From contig JBJECY010000081.1 in assembly GCA_051871515.1 (NCBI GenBank), forward strand, positions 1 through 64,000: a stretch of DNA of 64,000 bases. Direction: 5' to 3'. The notes under the pieces are model-generated. The model was not told where the DNA came from, searched no databases, and saw only the letters and a list, made by a program, of their open reading frames with translations. A program made the translations under genes and the position numbers. The DNA is from SFTJ01 sp051871515 (lineage in GTDB: Bacteria > Bacteroidota > Bacteroidia > Bacteroidales > Muribaculaceae). This document shows, piece after piece, positions 18,508-26,443 of the stretch. Within the stretch, counting starts at the first letter, position 1; each line of letters opens with the position of its first letter.

Positions 18508-18615
18508 GCTCAAAACTGATGCTGTTTGAATCAGCCGCGCACGCTTAAAACTGATGCTGTTTGAATCAGCCACACGCACAAAATTACAGCTCAAAACTGA
18601 CGCTGCTCAAAAGCC
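18508..18615. repeat. Two and a half tandem copies of a 35-37 bp repeat at the thioesterase 3' end
   Basis: Two near-identical units (18508-18542 and 18543-18579, core AAAACTGATGCTGTTTGAAT) are followed by a degenerate third (18589-18615) that supplies the last codons and stop of the thioesterase gene. Each full unit can fold through CTGAT/ATCAG. Confidence 0.7.
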
Positions 18616-19052
18616 TGAATGGCGTCACGCCAATGGTTGGCAAGCGGCTTTGAGCAACCTGTTGTGAGGTCAAAACTAACCATCACGCAAGTGCATTGCG
18701 CCTTCACCTCGCCGGTGGCGGTGTTATACACCTGCTGGGCAAGCATGATGCTTTTCTCGCCCATTCTAATGGTTTGTGTGCGCACTTCAAGCGGTTCGTC
18801 ATAGAACGTCTGAGCCAAGAAGTCGCAGTTGACGTTGGCAATCACAATGTCGGCACTCATCCAGTCAATTACCTCGCCCCTCACGGCGTTGAAATAACGT
18901 GTTTTGCCCAAATCAAACAACGCGAAATAGACTGAATTGTTCAGATGACCAAGTATGTCGATATCGTTAAATCGCAATTGCACCGGTATGGAATGACGGA
19001 AAGGAGTGGTAATCTCCAATCCGTGTTTTTGTTTCTTGTTTTCTTGTTGCAT
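18591..19052 (-). CDS. Acyl-CoA thioesterase, 4HBT/hot-dog fold (YbgC/FadM-like)
   Basis: This 153-residue hot-dog-fold protein has the family signature RFNDIDILGHLNNSVYFALFD, in which the Asp and the GHxNN segment form the active site. Such enzymes hydrolyse acyl-CoA or related thioesters in the cytoplasm. It follows the DUF721 gene by 56 nt, and that follows recF, so it likely ends the recF transcript. Its final codons (AFEQRQF) come from the tandem repeat described at 18508-18615. Confidence 0.88.
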   Translation of the reverse strand: MQQENKKQKHGLEITTPFRHSIPVQLRFNDIDILGHLNNSVYFALFDLGKTRYFNAVRGEVIDWMSADIVIANVNCDFLAQTFYDEPLEVRTQTIRMGEKSIMLAQQVYNTATGEVKAQCTCVMVSFDLTTGCSKPLANHWRDAIQAFEQRQF

Positions 19053-19108
19053 TTCTTCTACTCTTTATTTTGATTATAATCACACACCCGGCATTGAGTG
19101 CGCGTAAG

Positions 19109-19399
19109 TTACTTAAACACTATCTCCTTTATCACCGGGGCTCCAACAGCCTCGTTGATGCGCTCAATGAGCACCGAGCGGTTCATCATCAAGTCGTTGC
19201 GCAACGCAGCCGACGAGAGGTGCACGGTCATCACGCCGTTGCTCACGCTGCGGCTTATGGTGTAGCTGTTAACACCAAATCCCACCACATCGGGCCACAC
19301 ATACGATGCCCTCTGCTCGTTCATCTCCTGAGTGAGATTCTCAGCCTGAATGAAGTTTTTTATGATTTCGCCTATTGGCTTTGCTTCGCTGCGTTTCAT
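19109..19399 (-). CDS. DUF721-family (DciA-like) protein
   Basis: This 96-residue protein is of the DUF721 type: the N-terminal IGEIIKNFIQAENLTQEMNEQ and the central YVWPDVVGFGVNSYT are characteristic, followed by HLSSAALRNDLMMNRSVLIERIN. DUF721 includes DciA, which loads or assists the replicative helicase DnaB in bacteria lacking DnaC. The gene next to recF is a common position for it. The short form here has only the KH-like core. DciA function is known for homologues and inferred here. Confidence 0.82.
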   Translation of the reverse strand: MKRSEAKPIGEIIKNFIQAENLTQEMNEQRASYVWPDVVGFGVNSYTISRSVSNGVMTVHLSSAALRNDLMMNRSVLIERINEAVGAPVIKEIVFK

Positions 19400-19524
19400 A
19401 ACTTTTTCTGCTTTTTCAAAAATGTTTTATTTGTTGCGATTGCCGCCCCACAAACGATTTTGTTCTCCCTCAGCAGTGAGGGGATTGGGATAGGGTAGGA
19501 CACCAGCACAATGGCAATGCATCG

Positions 19525-20628
19525 TCAGCTGTTTTCCTCAATCACAGTGCAACATCCGCTCTCCACGTTGAAGATTTTATAGCTGCTGTTGAGCGTCTTG
19601 ATAATGTTGTCGAGGTGAGAGCGGTTGGTGTCGGTGATGAAAATCTGCCCGAACTGGTTGTCACTCACCACTTTCACTATTCGCTCCACGCGCTCGGCAT
19701 CGAGCTTGTCGAAGATGTCATCGAGCAGCAAAATGGGCAACGCCGTGCTTTGCTCCTTTAGAAAGTCGTATTGCGCCAAGCGCAAGGCAATGGTGTAAGT
19801 CTTGCACTGACCTTGACTGCCCACCTTGCGCATTGGGTGCATATCGAGCAACAGGTTTATATCGTCGCGGTGCACGCCGTGGGTGGTGTAACCCACCACC
19901 ATGTCGCGTTGCCGGTTTTCGTTCAGCACTTGAGCCATTGAGCACTGATTGAGGTGGCTGTTTAGCTCAAGGTGCACCGTCTCGGCACCGCCGGCAATTG
20001 CGCTGTAATAGCGCATGAAGATGGGCGAAAAGCGCTCAATCCACTGCTGACGCGTGTTGTGCAACATGGTGCCACTCTCAATGAGCTGATGCTCAACCGT
20101 CTCATAGAGCAGAGGGTCGGTATAACCCTGCTTAATGAGCGAATTGCGGTTCTCAATAGCCTTGTTATAGCGAATCAGGTGCGAGAGATATTCCTGGTTG
20201 CTCTGCGAGATTATCTGGTCCATGAGGCGGCGGCGTTCCTCGCCCGAGCCGCGAATCAAGTCCCAATCCATAGGCGACACCATCACCAGCGGCAGCAAGC
20301 CAATGTGCTGGCTGAAGCGCTTATACTCCTTGCCATCACGCTTCAAGGTCTTGCGGCGGCCCTTTTGATAAGCCATTGTCACTTCCACCTTCTCGCCGTT
20401 GCGGCTATATGCGCCGCGCAGCATCATGTAGTCGGCCTGATGGTTTAGCACCAACTGGTCGCCCACGTTGCTACAGCTTTTCACAAAACTCAGGTAGTAG
20501 ATGGCATCGAGCACGTTGGTCTTGCCCATGCCATTATTGCCAATAAAGCAATTGATGTTGGGCGAAAACTGCAGATTACTCTCTGTCAGATTCTTGAAAT
20601 TGACTATTGCGATACTTTCTAAATACAT
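19525..20628 (-). CDS. recF: DNA replication and repair protein RecF
   Basis: The 367-residue SMC-like ATPase starts at ATG 20628 (MYLESIAIVNF); six extra upstream codons to 20646 overlap the promoter and are rejected. Walker A GNNGMGKT (30-37), DLIRGSGEERRRLMDQ, the signature QGQCKTYTIALRLAQ and the Walker B strand LPILLLDDIFDKLD are all present. RecF with RecO and RecR loads RecA at gaps behind stalled forks. The -7 box lies directly before the start codon, so the mRNA may be nearly leaderless. DUF721 and thioesterase genes follow. Confidence 0.96.
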   Translation of the reverse strand: MYLESIAIVNFKNLTESNLQFSPNINCFIGNNGMGKTNVLDAIYYLSFVKSCSNVGDQLVLNHQADYMMLRGAYSRNGEKVEVTMAYQKGRRKTLKRDGKEYKRFSQHIGLLPLVMVSPMDWDLIRGSGEERRRLMDQIISQSNQEYLSHLIRYNKAIENRNSLIKQGYTDPLLYETVEHQLIESGTMLHNTRQQWIERFSPIFMRYYSAIAGGAETVHLELNSHLNQCSMAQVLNENRQRDMVVGYTTHGVHRDDINLLLDMHPMRKVGSQGQCKTYTIALRLAQYDFLKEQSTALPILLLDDIFDKLDAERVERIVKVVSDNQFGQIFITDTNRSHLDNIIKTLNSSYKIFNVESGCCTVIEENS

Positions 20629-20635
20629 TACGATG

Positions 20636-20643
20636 CAAAAATA
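20636..20643 (-). promoter_or_regulatory. Possible -7 box of recF
   Basis: Minus strand TATTTTTG ends 7 nt before the ATG at 20628. No -33 TTTG is seen at the right spacing, so support is limited. Confidence 0.4.
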
Positions 20644-20842
20644 CAAAATTCTGCACTTTCACCACTCATGCTCTACCGCTTTAATTAGTGAAAAAAAGAT
20701 AAATTGCCTGCAGCACTGCATGCAGCGTGCCCACCACAGCAAGATGATGGGCTGCACAAAAATTTTTCTGCCCCCCTGATGGGGCGTGAGAGGGGATAGG
20801 GCAGCACAAAGCCGGTTATGCAAGAAAAGCCCGCAACCGCTT

Positions 20843-21232
20843 TTATTTGATGCGGTTGTACACGGCATTGCCGGCAGCCACTATAAGAACCTTGTAGAGG
20901 TTATCTTTATCAAACGTGGTGAAGGCGTGCCCAAACGCGCCCACACTCAGATAATAGGTTTTATCGTCAATCTGCATGGTGCCGAGGCTAAAGAGCACAT
21001 AATTATTCACCGTAAGATTTTTGTTGACATACGATTCCACCTCGCGGTTGCCAACAGTCAAGCCTAAGCCGCCTATCAGTTTCACAAGCACGTTGCTATT
21101 CCCCGCATAGTTCTCAAAAGCACCGCTAATTTCTTCTATCACAGCACGTTGATGCTCCTCGCCCGATGGGTTGGTAAATGCCATTGCCAACAGTGCAATT
21201 GCAGCAACCGCCACTATCACTATCTTTTTCAT
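20843..21232 (-). CDS. Small secreted/membrane protein, DUF4359-like
   Basis: This 129-residue protein has an N-terminal hydrophobic segment (MKKIVIVAVAAIALLAMAF), either a signal peptide or membrane anchor. Directly after it comes TNPSGEEHQRAV, which resembles the NPS start of DUF4359 proteins. The rest contains NYVLFSLGTMQIDDKTYYLSVG, a small beta-rich domain. No catalytic residues are evident. It stands alone between recF and dnaX, with its own promoter (21322-21355). The family call is tentative. Confidence 0.6.
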   Translation of the reverse strand: MKKIVIVAVAAIALLAMAFTNPSGEEHQRAVIEEISGAFENYAGNSNVLVKLIGGLGLTVGNREVESYVNKNLTVNNYVLFSLGTMQIDDKTYYLSVGAFGHAFTTFDKDNLYKVLIVAAGNAVYNRIK

Positions 21233-21321
21233 ATCATTTAATGAATAAATATGTGTTGATTATTGTTTTGCTTCACACAATAGAACCTTGCGCCCGTTGG
21301 AGAGCCAAAGCCTATCTATGG

Positions 21322-21355
21322 CAAAGATAGTGCAAACGAATGTAGAAAAGCCAAA
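21322..21355 (-). promoter_or_regulatory. Promoter of the DUF4359-like gene
   Basis: Minus strand TTTG (21352-21355), 22 nt, then TATCTTTG (21322-21329). The 330-bp stretch 21233-21562 holds this promoter and otherwise nothing I can name. Confidence 0.5.
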
Positions 21356-21562
21356 TTTGCGAGAGTTTTTTGCCGAGCGCAGCCTATTTTCTGTAAAGAT
21401 ACATTATAGCGAAACCACAACCAAAATTTTGATGAGGGTTTTTGCCCTTTGAAATTGCGAATGAAGCTGTGTGTCGGCTGCGATGGGAGAGTAATGGGGT
21501 GCGTGTGTTTTAAATAATCTGTACGTGTTTATTCAGGCGCAGGCAGGTGTGAGAAGATGCTA

Positions 21563-23350
21563 TTAATGGAGCGAAAGGTTGAAATCTTGTATAAGCGCCT
21601 CAATTCCGGGATATTTGATGCGAACCTCCTCAATAATTTCGCGCGGTGATTTATATTTTTGTTTTGGGGCATTTTCAACCACCTTCACGTCCATGCCCAC
21701 ATAGTCGTTTTGCAGATAGTCGCGCATCGATTTCAAGATAAAATCAACGTATTGATTGACGATATCCCTGCCGGTCACATCAAGGCTCACCATAAAGAGG
21801 TTTTGGTTGACCAGCACAGGCATGGTGAGGCTCATCACGTTGATGAGCATTTTACGCGACGGGTTATCGGTAATCACCTTGTTCCATGCCGCGGAGAGCA
21901 TCTCCTGATTGAAAATGGCGCGGCGCATAGGCTGCTGTGCGTTGGCAGCCGCGCCTGAGCTGCGCTCATCGGTGGCGTTGAACTGCACCACAGGCTTAAC
22001 ATTAAATTTGTGCCTGGGCGAAGCCGCGCCACCGGCTGCCTCAATCTCGTTGGTGATTGATTCAACCACCGAATTGCGCGAGCCGCCCTGCAACGGAGTG
22101 TGCAAGGCGGGCGCCGAGCTCTTAGGCGTGTATGCCGACGGTTGCGCCGCAGGCTGCTGAGGGGCAGCTTGCGGTGCTGCCTGCTGAGGTTGCTGCGGCT
22201 GAGAGGCTATTGACTGCAACGGCTTGCCGCCGCCACCGCCACTCGGACCGGGCGTGGTGTCAAGTATTTGGCATATCTTTATAAGCGTAAGCTCCACCAG
22301 AAACTGCTTGTTGCTGGCAGTGGGGTAGTTAAGGTCGCAAGTGTTGCATAAGTCCATGGCACGATAATACCACTTGGGGTGCAACGTGGCGGCCTGTTGG
22401 GCAAACTTCTGCGCCACATCGTCGCTCATCTCAAGCAGCGAGAGCGTTTTGGGGTTGCAAGCCACCATAAGGTCGCGCAAATGCTGCGCCAAGCCATTAA
22501 CAAAAAACCTTGAATCGAAGCCATGGTCGCGCACATCCTTATAGACCAACAACGCCTGTGGCACATCGCATGCCTTAAACGCCTCAACAAGGCGGAAATA
22601 ATAATCGTGGTCGAGCACATTGAGATTGTCGATGGTGCTCTGATAGGTGATGTTGCCTTGCGAGGCAGCTGCCACCTGGTCGAAGATTGACAAGGCGTCG
22701 CGCATGGCGCCATCGGCTTTTTGAGCAATCACGTTGAGAGCCGATTCCTCGGCGGTGATGCCCTCTTGCGAGGCAATGTATTGCAGTTGCTCAACAATGT
22801 CGTGCACGGTGATGCGCGAGAAGTCATAGATTTGGCAACGGCTCAAAATGGTGGGCAGAATCTTGTGCTTCTCGGTGGTGGCGAGAATGAAAATGGCGTG
22901 AGCCGGCGGCTCTTCAAGCGTCTTTAGGAAGGCGTTGAACGCCTGAGCCGAGAGCATGTGCACCTCGTCAATGATAAACACGCGGTAGCGGCCTATCTGC
23001 GGCGGTATGCGCACCTGGTCAATGAGGTTGCGAATGTCGTCAACCGAGTTGTTTGACGCCGCATCGAGTTCCACAATATTATAGCTGCGCTGCTCGTTGA
23101 ACGCCACACACGACTCGCATTGGTTGCAAGCCTCGTGTTCGGGCGTTGGACTGAGACAGTTGATGGTCTTGGCAAAAATGCGCGCACATGAAGTCTTGCC
23201 CACACCACGCGGACCGCAAAACAGATAGGCATGCGCCAAGCGGTCGCCATCGATAGCCGACTTTAGAGTATGGGTAAGAGCCTGTTGCCCCACAACGCTG
23301 CGAAACGTTGACGGGCGGTACTTACGAGCTGATACTATATAATTTTCCAT
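21563..23350 (-). CDS. dnaX: DNA polymerase III subunit gamma/tau
   Basis: This 595-residue clamp-loader ATPase begins MENYIVSARKYRPSTF, typical for Bacteroidales DnaX. It shows Walker A GPRGVGKTS, a four-cysteine zinc module (CLSPTPEHEACNQCESC), Walker B VFIIDEVHMLS and the sensor/arginine-finger region ATTEKHKILPTILSRCQ. A Pro/Gln/Ala-rich linker (about 375-425) leads to a C-terminal domain that in tau binds the polymerase. It loads the beta sliding clamp. No slippery frameshift site for a separate gamma product was obvious. The TACCTTTG box ends 6 nt before the ATG. Confidence 0.96.
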   Translation of the reverse strand: MENYIVSARKYRPSTFRSVVGQQALTHTLKSAIDGDRLAHAYLFCGPRGVGKTSCARIFAKTINCLSPTPEHEACNQCESCVAFNEQRSYNIVELDAASNNSVDDIRNLIDQVRIPPQIGRYRVFIIDEVHMLSAQAFNAFLKTLEEPPAHAIFILATTEKHKILPTILSRCQIYDFSRITVHDIVEQLQYIASQEGITAEESALNVIAQKADGAMRDALSIFDQVAAASQGNITYQSTIDNLNVLDHDYYFRLVEAFKACDVPQALLVYKDVRDHGFDSRFFVNGLAQHLRDLMVACNPKTLSLLEMSDDVAQKFAQQAATLHPKWYYRAMDLCNTCDLNYPTASNKQFLVELTLIKICQILDTTPGPSGGGGGKPLQSIASQPQQPQQAAPQAAPQQPAAQPSAYTPKSSAPALHTPLQGGSRNSVVESITNEIEAAGGAASPRHKFNVKPVVQFNATDERSSGAAANAQQPMRRAIFNQEMLSAAWNKVITDNPSRKMLINVMSLTMPVLVNQNLFMVSLDVTGRDIVNQYVDFILKSMRDYLQNDYVGMDVKVVENAPKQKYKSPREIIEEVRIKYPGIEALIQDFNLSLH

Positions 23351-23356
23351 TTACTA

Positions 23357-23364
23357 CAAAGGTA
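23357..23364 (-). promoter_or_regulatory. -7 box directly abutting dnaX
   Basis: Minus strand TACCTTTG is followed by TAGTAA and the ATG at 23350, so the transcript would start at or within a few bases of the start codon. A spaced -33 TTTG is not evident. Confidence 0.5.
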
Positions 23365-23439
23365 AATATTTTCTTTGATTTTTTTAAATGCTTATCAACA
23401 TTTTTGCAAGGCGTATCGCCTAAACAACAGTTAAAGCCA

Positions 23440-24786
23440 TTATAAAAACATAGTCATGTAAACCGGTATGTAAAACACACCGTTTTCTTTCTTTAAATCT
23501 TTGGTGTAGATGACATATTTATTTAAAATACGGTCAGAATATTTTTCACAAAAAACATCCAACGATTTATGTGTGGAATAGCCCGACGATTTCACCTCAA
23601 TTGGTGATATTTTATGCTTATCTGCAATAACAAAATCAATCTCGTAATACTTTTTACCCTCGGCAAAAGGTATTGTGTGATAAAACAGATTTTTGCCTGA
23701 TGTTCTGAGTATTTGAGCTATTACGTTTTCATAAACATATCCCAAATTTGTGCTTAGTTTATCACTAAGCAACTTGTTATAGATAACATTTTCGGTGCTG
23801 TCGGCATCTTTAAAAGCCAGCGTTACAAACAGCCCCGTATCAGAAGCATACATTTTAAAGTATTCTTGATTTTTTGTTAACGCCAAGCCCACATTTGGGT
23901 CATTGGAATGAAACGCCACATTCACCATTCTTGAATCTTCCATTTCATTCACAACGTCGATGATTTTATTGGCTCTCTTATCTTTAACAATTTTGTTCAC
24001 CTGATAACGTAACACATTTTTGCTAAGTTGCGAAGGTGTGGAATCATACAAAGCCTTGGCTTTACCCGAACTGTCAATCTTGTTCAAATCCTCTTCATAA
24101 AGAGCAATTATGTCGCGTTTCACATTATCCACAACCGTGAAGTTGTTGGTATTTATATATGCAGCTACAGCCTGAGGCATTCCACCCACAAGCATATACA
24201 GCCTGAAGTCTCTCATCAACTTGCGATGAACAGCATCGCCTAACGGCATTTTCTTTTCAAAAGCGGTGCGTAGCAACGGAATGGTGGCGGTGTCACCCAA
24301 CGCCCATCGAAATTCTTCGTAATCCATTGGGTACATATCAACCTTTGTTTCCTCGCTTGGAATGAGTATGTTACGGCTAATGCTCCTAACCGATATCAAC
24401 GAACCTGTTTCAATATAATCGTATCTTTTATCTTTCACCAAGTGCTTTATTGCCTGGCGTGCAAGTGGCTGCAACTGCACTTCATCAAAAATAATCACCG
24501 ATTTTCTTTCATGCAACGTCACGTTATATATGAATTGAAGCCTTACAAACAAATAGTTCAAATCAGATATGTCATTGAATAAATCATTAACCTCTTTTGA
24601 TACGTTCGAAAAATCAATTAATATATATGATTTATACTCTTTACGGGCAAACACCTCTGCAATTGTTGACTTACCAATACGACGAGCGCCTTGTATCAAT
24701 AAAGCTGTTTCACCATTACGCTCATTTTTCCATTTGAGCATGGTGTCATATATTTTTCGCTTGAAATTGATGGCTTTATCTTTCAT
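23440..24786 (-). CDS. AAA ATPase with DUF4143 C-terminal domain
   Basis: This 448-residue protein starts at ATG 24786; the in-frame ATG at 24807 sits inside the -7 box, so it cannot be used by a transcript from that promoter. An AAA module (Walker A GARRIGKST, 33-41; Walker B SVIIFDEVQLQP) is followed by a DUF4143 region. Near the C-terminus YYEIDFVIADK and ISPIEVKSS form a PD-(D/E)XK-nuclease-like motif. Such ATPases occur in many copies in gut Bacteroidales, with no settled role; defence or toxin-antitoxin-like roles have been proposed. Base composition is clearly more AT-rich than dnaX next to it, suggesting transfer. Confidence 0.88.
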   Translation of the reverse strand: MKDKAINFKRKIYDTMLKWKNERNGETALLIQGARRIGKSTIAEVFARKEYKSYILIDFSNVSKEVNDLFNDISDLNYLFVRLQFIYNVTLHERKSVIIFDEVQLQPLARQAIKHLVKDKRYDYIETGSLISVRSISRNILIPSEETKVDMYPMDYEEFRWALGDTATIPLLRTAFEKKMPLGDAVHRKLMRDFRLYMLVGGMPQAVAAYINTNNFTVVDNVKRDIIALYEEDLNKIDSSGKAKALYDSTPSQLSKNVLRYQVNKIVKDKRANKIIDVVNEMEDSRMVNVAFHSNDPNVGLALTKNQEYFKMYASDTGLFVTLAFKDADSTENVIYNKLLSDKLSTNLGYVYENVIAQILRTSGKNLFYHTIPFAEGKKYYEIDFVIADKHKISPIEVKSSGYSTHKSLDVFCEKYSDRILNKYVIYTKDLKKENGVFYIPVYMTMFL

Positions 24787-24806
24787 ATTTTTACCTAAAT
24801 TTTTCA

Positions 24807-24839
24807 CAAAATTAGCGCAAAAACATCAGTTCCACCAAA
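24807..24839 (-). promoter_or_regulatory. Promoter of the AAA/DUF4143 gene
   Basis: Minus strand TTTG (24836-24839, inside AAATTTGGTGGAA), 21 nt, then TAATTTTG (24807-24814). Its -33 element is the gene-proximal copy of the tandem array at 24832-24963. The predicted leader to ATG 24786 is about 14 nt. Confidence 0.7.
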
Positions 24840-24963
24840 TTTTTTTGGGCGAAAATAGCACTTTCCACCAAATTTTTTTTGGCGAAAATGGCACTTTCCA
24901 CCAAATTTTTTTGAGCGAAAATGGGGTTTTCCACCAAATCTTTGGGGCGTTTATGGCAAATTT
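24832..24963 (-). repeat. Tandem 33-bp repeat array carrying promoter -33 elements
   Basis: Four head-to-tail units of 33 bp (24832-24864, 24865-24897, 24898-24930, and a degenerate 24931-24963) each carry, on the minus strand, the segment AAATTTGGTGGAAA preceded by TTTCGCC-like sequence. Only the unit nearest the gene is followed by a TAnnTTTG box at proper spacing. There are no unique spacers and no cas genes, so this is not a CRISPR array. Confidence 0.85.
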
Positions 24964-25006
24964 TTTTGGCAGATATGCCGAATAATGCTTTGCCAAAAAC
25001 AAGCAA

Positions 25007-25036
25007 GGCGCACCCACACGATGATGGTGATGCGCC
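25007..25036 (-). terminator. Terminator of the esterase operon
   Basis: GGCGCA (25007-25012) pairs with TGCGCC (25031-25036), extended by partial CACC/GGTG pairing. On the minus strand a T-rich stretch follows (TTGCTTGTTTTT). Confidence 0.5.
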
Positions 25037-25058
25037 CTGATATTTATTTCACACAATA

Positions 25059-25120
25059 AAACCTCATTCGGATGAGCTGAGTGTGTTAATCAAACCTCAC
25101 TCGGGTGAGCTGAGTGTGTT
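25059..25120. repeat. 29-bp tandem duplication of the esterase gene 3' end
   Basis: The segment 25092-25120, which encodes the last residues and stop of the esterase gene, is repeated at 25059-25087 with three mismatches, offset 33 bp. Each copy contains a small inverted repeat (CTCAC-TCGG-GTGAG in the gene copy). Confidence 0.75.
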
Positions 25121-26368
25121 CCAGAATGTCACGTCATAAGGCAGATGTTTGGCATCAAACATTTCGCTCGGGTTGTGCCCGGCATCGGGAATTATGGTGA
25201 ACGAATGTTTGATTTTCAGCTTATTGAGATACTGCGAGAATCGTGGAATTATATGATTTCCGTTCTCGTCATAGAGGCGGTCGTTGGTTCCAACAAATAT
25301 GCGCATATCCAACCCCAATTTGCCTATTTTCTTAGCATTTTTCTTGGCGAACACCTCCGGCTGATTGGCCTCAAAATATTTGCGCGAAGCCGGATTGTTG
25401 ATATCGCCAAACGTACATTCAAGGGCACGTGTGAGCGGTTCTTCATCCCAAGCAACCACAGCACCAGCCACCGATGAGACAGCACTAAACAACTCGGGAT
25501 ATTTCATAGCCAGACGCAAAGCACCGCATCCGCCCATCGAAAAGCCCTCAATTCCGCGAGCATTGCGCGAGGCTATGGTGCGGTAATGGCTGTCGATATA
25601 CGGAATAAGGTCTTTTATCAGCACATCTTCAATGGGTCCGGTGGTCACCTTTGGGTCACTCATATTGCCATTCAAATACCACCCAATGGGCATGGCATGC
25701 GGACAAACCACAATCGCCGGCTTCATTGAGCCGCTTGCTATGGCGCTATCGATGCGTGCTATCATCCATCTGCCCTCACGCTGATTGCCTGTGCCTCCGT
25801 GCAAATAGTAAATCACCAGATAACGCAAGTTGCTCTCATGGTAGCCTTTGGGCAAATACACCATGCAGCTACCTTCGGTGCCCTCGCCACGTTGCGTGGT
25901 GGGATAAAGCAGATATTCGCAGCCCGTGGCTACATCTCGCACCGGGTCAACCCACGTTTGTTTATCAACCCCTTGCGAAAGTATCTGTTCCTGAGTGCGC
26001 CAACCGGGGTTTAAACGCTCTCTGCTGCCAAAAGCCGAACAAGCCGAATTATAGCCCAACGTGCCCGAGCCACGTTTTCCGGTGGGGTAGTACACAGTGT
26101 TGCCATCACGCTCGCCAAGCGAAGTGCCATAGTTGGTCACCTCAAACATCTGCGGCGTGAGTTTGGCACCTTGTATGATGCCATCGTAATGCGCCACTAT
26201 GGCATAAGGCTTTGAGCCATCCATACCCACAGTGCCAAGCACCGTGACCTTTTCTATGCCAGTGGCACATTTCACCTTAGTAGCGGCATTTGCCTTGATG
26301 CCGCACATGGCAGCTGCTCCAGCAAAAACAAGAGCAACGCCTAATTTAATTAGCTGTTTGTTGTTCAT
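25097..26368 (-). CDS. Secreted esterase, CE1/esterase-D-like
   Basis: This 423-residue protein has a signal peptide (about 1-28). A beta-rich N-terminal part (about 30-150) precedes an alpha/beta-hydrolase domain of the feruloyl/acetyl-xylan esterase type. Visible are LVIYYLHGGTGNQREGRW (oxyanion region), GIEGFSMGGCGALRLAM (nucleophile Ser in GFSMGG), RIFVGTNDRLYDENG (Asp region) and IIPDAGHNPSEMF (His). Family members release ester-linked groups from plant cell-wall glycans. It is the last gene of a cdd - S33 hydrolase - esterase run, 75 nt after the previous gene. Confidence 0.85.
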   Translation of the reverse strand: MNNKQLIKLGVALVFAGAAAMCGIKANAATKVKCATGIEKVTVLGTVGMDGSKPYAIVAHYDGIIQGAKLTPQMFEVTNYGTSLGERDGNTVYYPTGKRGSGTLGYNSACSAFGSRERLNPGWRTQEQILSQGVDKQTWVDPVRDVATGCEYLLYPTTQRGEGTEGSCMVYLPKGYHESNLRYLVIYYLHGGTGNQREGRWMIARIDSAIASGSMKPAIVVCPHAMPIGWYLNGNMSDPKVTTGPIEDVLIKDLIPYIDSHYRTIASRNARGIEGFSMGGCGALRLAMKYPELFSAVSSVAGAVVAWDEEPLTRALECTFGDINNPASRKYFEANQPEVFAKKNAKKIGKLGLDMRIFVGTNDRLYDENGNHIIPRFSQYLNKLKIKHSFTIIPDAGHNPSEMFDAKHLPYDVTFWNTLSSPE

Positions 26369-26443
26369 GTTTTATTAAGGAGTGTTTCAGGGATTTGGCC
26401 CTTAGTCTCTACCAAGACTTTTCAAAAAAGGGATTTTCGTTTT

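Noticed and set aside
21563..23350. Programmed frameshift for a separate gamma subunit in dnaX
   Set aside because: No A-rich slippery heptamer with a suitable downstream hairpin was seen in the linker region.
24832..24963. CRISPR-like array
   Set aside because: Units are head-to-tail without unique spacers, and no cas gene is present.
24569..24985. Open frame on the plus strand through the 33-bp array, giving repeated FHQIF-type peptides
   Set aside because: It is a by-product of the 33-bp repeat (divisible by three) read antisense to the AAA ATPase; no promoter or homologue type is apparent.
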